Assembly: GCA_002279765.1 (NCBI GenBank)
Contig: NCCR01000189.1
Coordinates: 1 to 8,307 of the forward strand
Source: Verrucomicrobia bacterium 12-59-8
GTDB taxonomy: Bacteria; Verrucomicrobiota; Verrucomicrobiae; Verrucomicrobiales; Verrucomicrobiaceae
Reading direction: 5' to 3'
Length of the DNA: 8,307 nucleotides
Positions 4,044 through 8,307 of this stretch are shown here, one piece after another; the stretch's first letter is position 1; every line of letters starts with the position of its first letter. The position numbers were made by a program, and so were the translations under genes. The notes beneath the pieces are model-generated. The model was not told where the DNA came from. It ran no database searches and was given only the letters and a program-made list of their open reading frames with translations.

Positions 4044-4057
4044 GCGATTAAAATCGC
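4044..4057. promoter_or_regulatory. Palindrome in the mutY-rnhC divergent intergenic region
   Basis: GCGATT-AA-AATCGC is a perfect 6+6 inverted repeat ending 4 bp before the rnhC start codon. It could be an operator or a hairpin affecting rnhC translation. Promoter elements in this 73-bp gap are not clear, and no Shine-Dalgarno sequence is evident for rnhC. Confidence 0.3.
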
Positions 4058-4061
4058 GCCC

Positions 4062-5000
4062 ATGCCAGCCCTGACAAGTTACACTCATGCGCTCACCTCC
4101 AGTCAAGCGGCGAAGCTGCGCACTCTACTGGAGGAACGCGGCTTTGAGTTTCAAACCAAACCCTACTGCCTCTATGCCGCCGCCAAATCAAAGGTGAACA
4201 TCTGCGTCTATGAGAAAGGCCCCAAGATCGTCGTGCAGGGAAAGGAGACCGAGGAATTTATCACGAACCTGCTCGAACCCGAAGTGTTGGGGGAGGCAAA
4301 ACTCGGCTACGAAGAAGTTCATCATCCGGAGATGTTTCAGCCTCACATCGGCGTGGATGAAAGCGGCAAGGGCGACTTCTTCGGCCCACTGGTCATTGCA
4401 GGTGTTTATGTCGATGGTGATGTCACACGCAGCCTGCGCGATGTCGGGGCGGTGGACAGCAAACGCATTAGCAGCGACGCGCGCATCTATCAAATTGCCA
4501 CCGACATTCGCAGCATCCCTGGCCTCGCCTGGGAGGTGATCGCGATTCATCCCGAGCGGTACAACGAGCTATACGCCAAATTTGGCAATCTGAACCGGCT
4601 GCTAGCCTGGGGGCATGCCCGGATCATCGAAAACCTGCTTGAACGCGTCCCGGGCTGCCAGCGGGCCATCTCGGATCAGTTCGCCAATCCCGCCGTGCTG
4701 CAGCGTGCTATGCAGACCCGAGGCAGAGAAATCGAACTCGTCCAGCGCACCAAAGCAGAAAGCGACCCGGCGGTGGCCGCCGCCTCCATTCTGGCGCGCG
4801 AGGCTTTTGTGGGCTGGCTGAAGTCACAGGGCCAGAAGTTCGGCATGGAATTCCCCAAAGGAGTCTCGGAAGGTGTGAAACAAACTGCCATCAATCTCGT
4901 AGAACAGCATGGCAGCGACGTTTTACCAAGCCTGTGCAAAATGCACTTCCGGACTTCTTCTGAGGTTCTATCGCGGATAGTTTCGGATCATCCCAAATAA
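4062..5000 (+). CDS. rnhC: Ribonuclease HIII
   Basis: A cytoplasmic type 2 RNase H that cuts the RNA strand of RNA-DNA hybrids, such as R-loops and primers. At 312 residues it has the family's length. The N-terminal TBP-like substrate-binding domain spans about 10-85. The catalytic domain begins at IGVDESGKGDFFGPLVIAGV, with Asp99 and Glu100 of the active site and the GKG(D) motif diagnostic of HIII/HII. DSKRIS follows at 132-137, then Asp205 in ISDQFANP, and ESDPAVAAASILAR (233-246), whose Asp235 is the probable fourth metal ligand. The C-terminal helices carry KFGMEFPKG. The extra N-terminal domain and the DESGKGDFFGPL form separate it from RNase HII. It is the first of three plus-strand genes, 86 bp before the HU-like gene. 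Confidence 0.96.
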   Translation: MPALTSYTHALTSSQAAKLRTLLEERGFEFQTKPYCLYAAAKSKVNICVYEKGPKIVVQGKETEEFITNLLEPEVLGEAKLGYEEVHHPEMFQPHIGVDESGKGDFFGPLVIAGVYVDGDVTRSLRDVGAVDSKRISSDARIYQIATDIRSIPGLAWEVIAIHPERYNELYAKFGNLNRLLAWGHARIIENLLERVPGCQRAISDQFANPAVLQRAMQTRGREIELVQRTKAESDPAVAAASILAREAFVGWLKSQGQKFGMEFPKGVSEGVKQTAINLVEQHGSDVLPSLCKMHFRTSSEVLSRIVSDHPK

Positions 5001-5027
5001 ATATACTGGGTAAATCGTAGGTAGAGC

Positions 5028-5034
5028 TAATAAT
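5028..5034 (+). promoter_or_regulatory. Possible -10 element upstream of the HU-like gene
   Basis: TAATAAT lies in an AT-rich gap after rnhC and 52 bp before the HU-like start codon. No recognisable -35 hexamer is found at the expected spacing, so this is only a suggestion. Confidence 0.2.
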
Positions 5035-5086
5035 TCGACACAGAAATTAGTTGCGCGCCATTAAACGTCTCGCTAGTCACATCATT

Positions 5087-5425
5087 ATGACCACGATCAC
5101 CAAAAAAGATTTGGTTGCGGAACTCAGTAACGCAACGGGAATCAAACATGCCGACACACTGGCCATGGTGGAAGCCTTTATGGAACTGGTATCGAAGAAT
5201 CTAGCCGAAGGAAATGAAGTGACGTTGCGCACTTTCGGCACCTTTGACCTTCGCGTGGCGCGCGGCAAAATCGGCCGCAACCCTAAGCAGCCAAATTCTG
5301 AGGTGATGATTCCTGACCGTTGTGTCGTGCGTTTCAAGCCCAGCAAGGAGCTCAAGTCCCGTGTGGCGGCGCTGTCTGTGCAAAAGCTGAACGATGGCCA
5401 GTCCATGAATGGCAGCCAGGTTTAG
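5087..5425 (+). CDS. HU/IHF-family DNA-binding protein
   Basis: A small dimeric nucleoid protein expected to bend or wrap DNA. I choose the ATG at 5087 (112 residues, starting MTTITKKDLVAELS) because the HU fold begins at once; a TTG start at 5051 would only add a non-homologous tail. Helices 1-2 are KKDLVAELSNATGIKHADTLAMVEAFMELV. The turn EGNEVTLRTFGTFDLRVARG follows, then the DNA-binding beta-arm with GRNPKQPNSEVMIPDRCVV (RNP motif, with the proline that intercalates at kinks), then RFKPSKELKSRV. About 18 extra C-terminal residues, ending NGSQV, are not part of the core. HU versus IHF cannot be settled; in this phylum single-subunit proteins are common. No clear Shine-Dalgarno sequence is present. 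Confidence 0.93.
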   Translation: MTTITKKDLVAELSNATGIKHADTLAMVEAFMELVSKNLAEGNEVTLRTFGTFDLRVARGKIGRNPKQPNSEVMIPDRCVVRFKPSKELKSRVAALSVQKLNDGQSMNGSQV

Positions 5426-5525
5426 CGTGAGCCGGCCTCGGCAGTACTGTTCAGGCCCCCGTGTTCGACAAAGGTTGGTAATCGCGTGCAACGTCAGGTA
5501 ATTTAGTGCGTACTTTCCGCCCACC

Positions 5526-7946
5526 ATGTTGCCTCGTATTTTCTCCACGCTCGCCGCTTTCGCCGTTCTACTGAACACTGCCTCCGCCGTCCCCCAGTGG
5601 ATTTGGCTGTCGAAGAATGGTGACAAAGACCCTCAAGTCACTTTTCGCTATCGCTTTGCAGTGCCAGCCAAGGTGCAATCTGCCACGCTGGAACTGACCT
5701 GTGACAACGGGGCGGACGCCCTGCTAAATGGCAAAAAGGTGCTCACCAATCCCGACTGGCAGGAGCCGACTAAGGTGGACATCAGCAAGGACATCAAGCT
5801 CGGTGAGCAGAACGAAATCATCGTCAACGGCCGCAACAAAGGCGGCGTCGCGGCACTCATCGCACGTCTTACCCTCAATCTCCCGAACAACGAAAAGGCG
5901 ATCGTCGTGGAAACCACGGACAAATGGGAGGCCGCCAAGACCGGCACTGAAGCCTGGCAGCCCGCCCTCGTCATCAATGACTATGGCAAAGGCCCTTGGG
6001 GACTTGCGCTTGATGGCAAAGCGGGTGGTGGCAAAAACAGCGGCCCTGCTGAGAGCGTCGCGGCATCAGAGATCACCGTTCCCAAAGGCTTTAAAGTGGA
6101 AAAACTCTACAACGTGCCCAAAGACCAGGAAGGCTCCTGGGTTGCGCTCACCGTCGATCCAAAAGGCCACCTCATCGCCTGCGACCAGTATGGCAGTATC
6201 TACCGCATGCGCGTCCCCGCCATCGGCAAGACCGAGGACCTCAAGCCTGAAAAACTCGCCATCGAAATCGGCAAGGCGCACGGCCTGCTCGCCGCATTCG
6301 ACAGCCTCTACGTCATGGTCAATGAAGATGGCAAAAACAACGGCCTCTACCGCCTGCAGGACACGAACGGCGACGACCAATACGACAAGGTCACCAAACT
6401 CCACACCATGTCTGGCGGCGGTGAGCACGGCCTGCACAGCATGACCGTCAGCCCCGATGGCAAGCGCATCTACTTCAACTGCGGCAATCACACCAAGCTG
6501 CCCGAAGGCCTCGAAGACAGCCGCCCGGCCAAAATCTGGAACGAGGACCACATCCTCCCACGCTTCTGGGATGCGAACGGCCACGCCCGCGGCATCCTCG
6601 CCCCCGGCGGATACATTTGCAGCATGAACCCCGACGGCAGCGGCCTGGAGCTCTTCTGCTATGGCTTCCGCAATGAGTTCGACATCTGCTTCAACGATCA
6701 GGGCGAACTCTTCACCTACGATGCGGACATGGAGTGGGACATCGGCAGCCCGTGGTATCGCCCCACCCGTGTGAACCATTGCGTCAGCGGTGCGGATTAC
6801 GGCTGGCGCAGCGGCAGCGGCAAATGGCCAAACTATTACGCTGACTCGCTCCCCACCACACTCGACATCGGCCCCGGCAGCCCCACGGGCGTCGTCGCTG
6901 GCACCGGTGCTAAATTCCCCGCCAAATACCAGCACGCCATCTTCATCAACGACTGGACCTACGGCACCATGTGGGCCATCAACTTGGACGCAAAAGGCGC
7001 GAGCTTCGAAGCGACCAAGGAAGAATTCGTCTTCGGCAAACCCCTCCCGCTCACCGATGTCGTCATCCATCCGCAGGACGGTGCCATGTACTTCGCCGTC
7101 GGCGGCCGCAAAACCCAGTCCGGCGTCTATCGCGTGACTTATGTCGGCGATGAATCCACCGCACCCGCCAAAGCCCTGCCACTGGGTGAGGACTTCAAAC
7201 TGCGTGCCTCTCTCGAAGCCTACCACACTGGCCAAGTCGAAGCCGCCAAAGCCCTCAGCGCCGCCTGGAGCAACCTCGGCAACAACGATCGTCGAATTCG
7301 TTATGCCGCTCGCGTCGCGATTGAAAAAATCCCCGTCTCACTCTGGCAGGAAAAGGTCCTGAGCGAAAAAGATCCTGTCGCTTTAATCGAAGGCATCATC
7401 GCCCTCGCACGCGTCACCGGAGCCAAAGACAACCACGCAGGCGGGAAACCTGCCGCCAAGCCCACAGGCACCTCTTCGGAGCCCATCGGCTACGTGTCTT
7501 CTGAGAACGTCGAGCTTGAGGGGCGCATGTTCCTTGCTCTGGGCAGGCTGGTAGGTGCCAAACTTCCGCTCGACCAGCAGCTTGCCGCCCTACGAGCTTT
7601 GGAACTCGTTTTGATCCGCCTTGGTAAACCGAGCGAAGAAATCTGCTCTCAAATCGCCGCAGCACTCGACATTGTTTATCCCACTGAAAATTCTTTCGTA
7701 AACCGCGAGCTTTGCCAAATCCTCGTCGCCATTGATTCACCAACAGTCGTCTCCAAAACACTCGCCTTGATGGCCACGTCGAAAGATGACTTCCAGGAAG
7801 TCACCACCGATGAAGTGTTGAGCCGCAACGATGGCTACGCCAACGCCGCCCGTGCCGCCGCCGGCAGCCGCCCGAACGCGCAGCAGATCAGCTACATGGT
7901 CGCCTTGCGCAACGCCACCGCTGGCTGGACCCGTCAACGATGCTGA
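5526..7946 (+). pseudogene. PVC-type membrane-bound dehydrogenase propeller protein, 3' truncated
   Basis: An 806-residue secreted protein of the Pirellula/Verrucomicrobium 'putative membrane-bound dehydrogenase' family (TIGR02604-like). A Sec signal peptide MLPRIFSTLAAFAVLLNTASA is cut before VPQW. Residues about 24-118 form a beta-rich, lectin-like N-domain (WIWLSKNGDKDPQVTFRYRF...DNGADALLNGK). A beta-propeller spans about 185-540, with GGGEHGLHS (297-305), GFRNEFDICFN (380-390) and DADMEWDIGSPWYRPTRV (399-416). A helical HEAT-like region runs from 555 to about 795. The family usually continues through more helices into a C-terminal cytochrome c-like domain with CxxCH. Here the frame ends at GWTRQRC and no CxxCH is found downstream in any frame. 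I therefore regard it as truncated at its 3' end, although the 806 codons are intact and may be expressed. It is 100 bp after the HU-like gene. The substrate of this family is unknown. Confidence 0.82.
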
Positions 7947-8307
7947 AGGTGCGGCTCGCAAGACAAAAACGAATTCAAATTGAAATTATCCTCCCCGTCG
8001 TAGCTGGCTTCGTAAGAAGCCGGATTGAGTGTGGCTGTCCTCGTAAGCTGGATCGTGTGGTCGGTAATCAAGTGCGTCCGAATGCTCAGGCATCCAACTA
8101 CGTGGTTTATTCTACGCCGGATCCGTGGCTTGGATGAAGGGGAGCTAACGCAAAGTGAAGTTATTGGATTACAATGTTGCCTGAACTTAATTATGGCAAA
8201 TACTCTCCAAGGTAGCTAACTCAAGATGGCGTTTGAACTTCCAGTTGTCTCCGATGCGGCTCTCACGGGCAGTTGCGGGGGCGGTTCGTCCACGGATAGC
8301 ACTAGCG
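7947..8307. other. Region after the truncated gene, no gene recognised
   Basis: Expected coding sequence for the missing C-terminus is absent. The stretch has a hairpin GGCTTC-GTAA-GAAGCC at 8007-8022 and imperfect tandem repeats at 8005-8059. Two short reading frames remain open at the right edge: plus strand from ATG 8226 (27 codons, MAFELPVVSDAALTGSCGGG...) and minus strand 8306-8187 (39 codons, ending LATLESICHN). Neither has a recognisable motif or a good ribosome site, so neither is called. An insertion or recombination joint near 7935-7950 would explain the change in character. Confidence 0.45.
8005..8059 (+). repeat. Two imperfect tandem repeats of about 27 bp
   Basis: The first unit (8005-8031) starts TGGCTTCGTAAGAAGCCGG and the second (8032-8059) starts TGGCTGTCCTCGTAAGCTGG. 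Both share TGGCT, TCGTAAG, GGAT and GTG in order. The first unit contains a 6-bp hairpin. They may belong to a dispersed intergenic repeat family or to the end of a mobile element. Confidence 0.4.

Noticed and set aside
6066..7235. Minus-strand 389-codon frame rich in Ala, Val and Gly
   Set aside because: Antisense shadow of the high-GC propeller gene; the plus frame has a signal peptide and family motifs.
7940..8137. Frameshifted continuation of the propeller protein
   Set aside because: The overlapping +1 frame shows no helical repeat or CxxCH motif expected of the family's C-terminus, and it spans the tandem repeats.
8187..8306. C-terminus of a transposase on the minus strand
   Set aside because: 39 open codons with a basic stretch but no recognisable DDE or other motif; an open run of this length is expected by chance at this base composition.

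Overview
The window looks like chromosomal or large-replicon DNA from the PVC group, most likely a verrucomicrobium. The main reason is the protein at 5526-7946, which has the beta-propeller 'putative membrane-bound dehydrogenase' domain that is expanded almost only in Verrucomicrobia and Planctomycetes. A TroA-fold lipoprotein with an unusual ligand set, an RNase HIII and weak or absent Shine-Dalgarno sequences fit but are not diagnostic. No species is assigned.

Positions 1-1066 contain no protein gene. They hold a dense array of tRNA genes, all on the minus strand, running off the left edge. By eye I fold twelve: His (partial), Thr, Gly, Phe, Ile, Arg, Asn, Ala, Asp, Met, Tyr and Trp. Each has a different specificity. 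Most carry an encoded CCA and are separated by 3-17 nt U-rich linkers. One slot (380-464) holds a long rod-like hairpin instead of a cloverleaf. The striking feature is that every readable T-loop has G at position 55 instead of U, and D-loops carry A18-G19 instead of G18-G19. The invariant G18:Psi55 elbow contact is therefore replaced as a matched pair across the whole set, while G19:C56 is kept.

Positions 1067-1972 are non-coding but rich in structure: competing inverted repeats at 1085-1204, a hairpin at 1238-1260, a plus-strand intrinsic terminator at 1507-1542, a minus-strand terminator at 1623-1661 with an overlapping alternative hairpin, and another hairpin at 1873-1906.

Positions 1972-3988 hold two minus-strand genes, mutY (A/G-specific adenine glycosylase) followed by a TroA/ZnuA-like metal-binding lipoprotein, probably one transcript. 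Divergent from mutY on the plus strand are rnhC (RNase HIII), a small HU/IHF-family DNA-binding protein, and the large secreted PVC-type propeller protein. The latter stops without the C-terminal haem domain its family normally has. The DNA after it (7947-8307) has imperfect tandem repeats and no recognisable gene, so a rearrangement has probably removed the 3' end. MutY (oxidised-guanine repair), RNase HIII (RNA-DNA hybrid removal) and HU form a loose genome-maintenance neighbourhood. The tRNA array appears unrelated to them.
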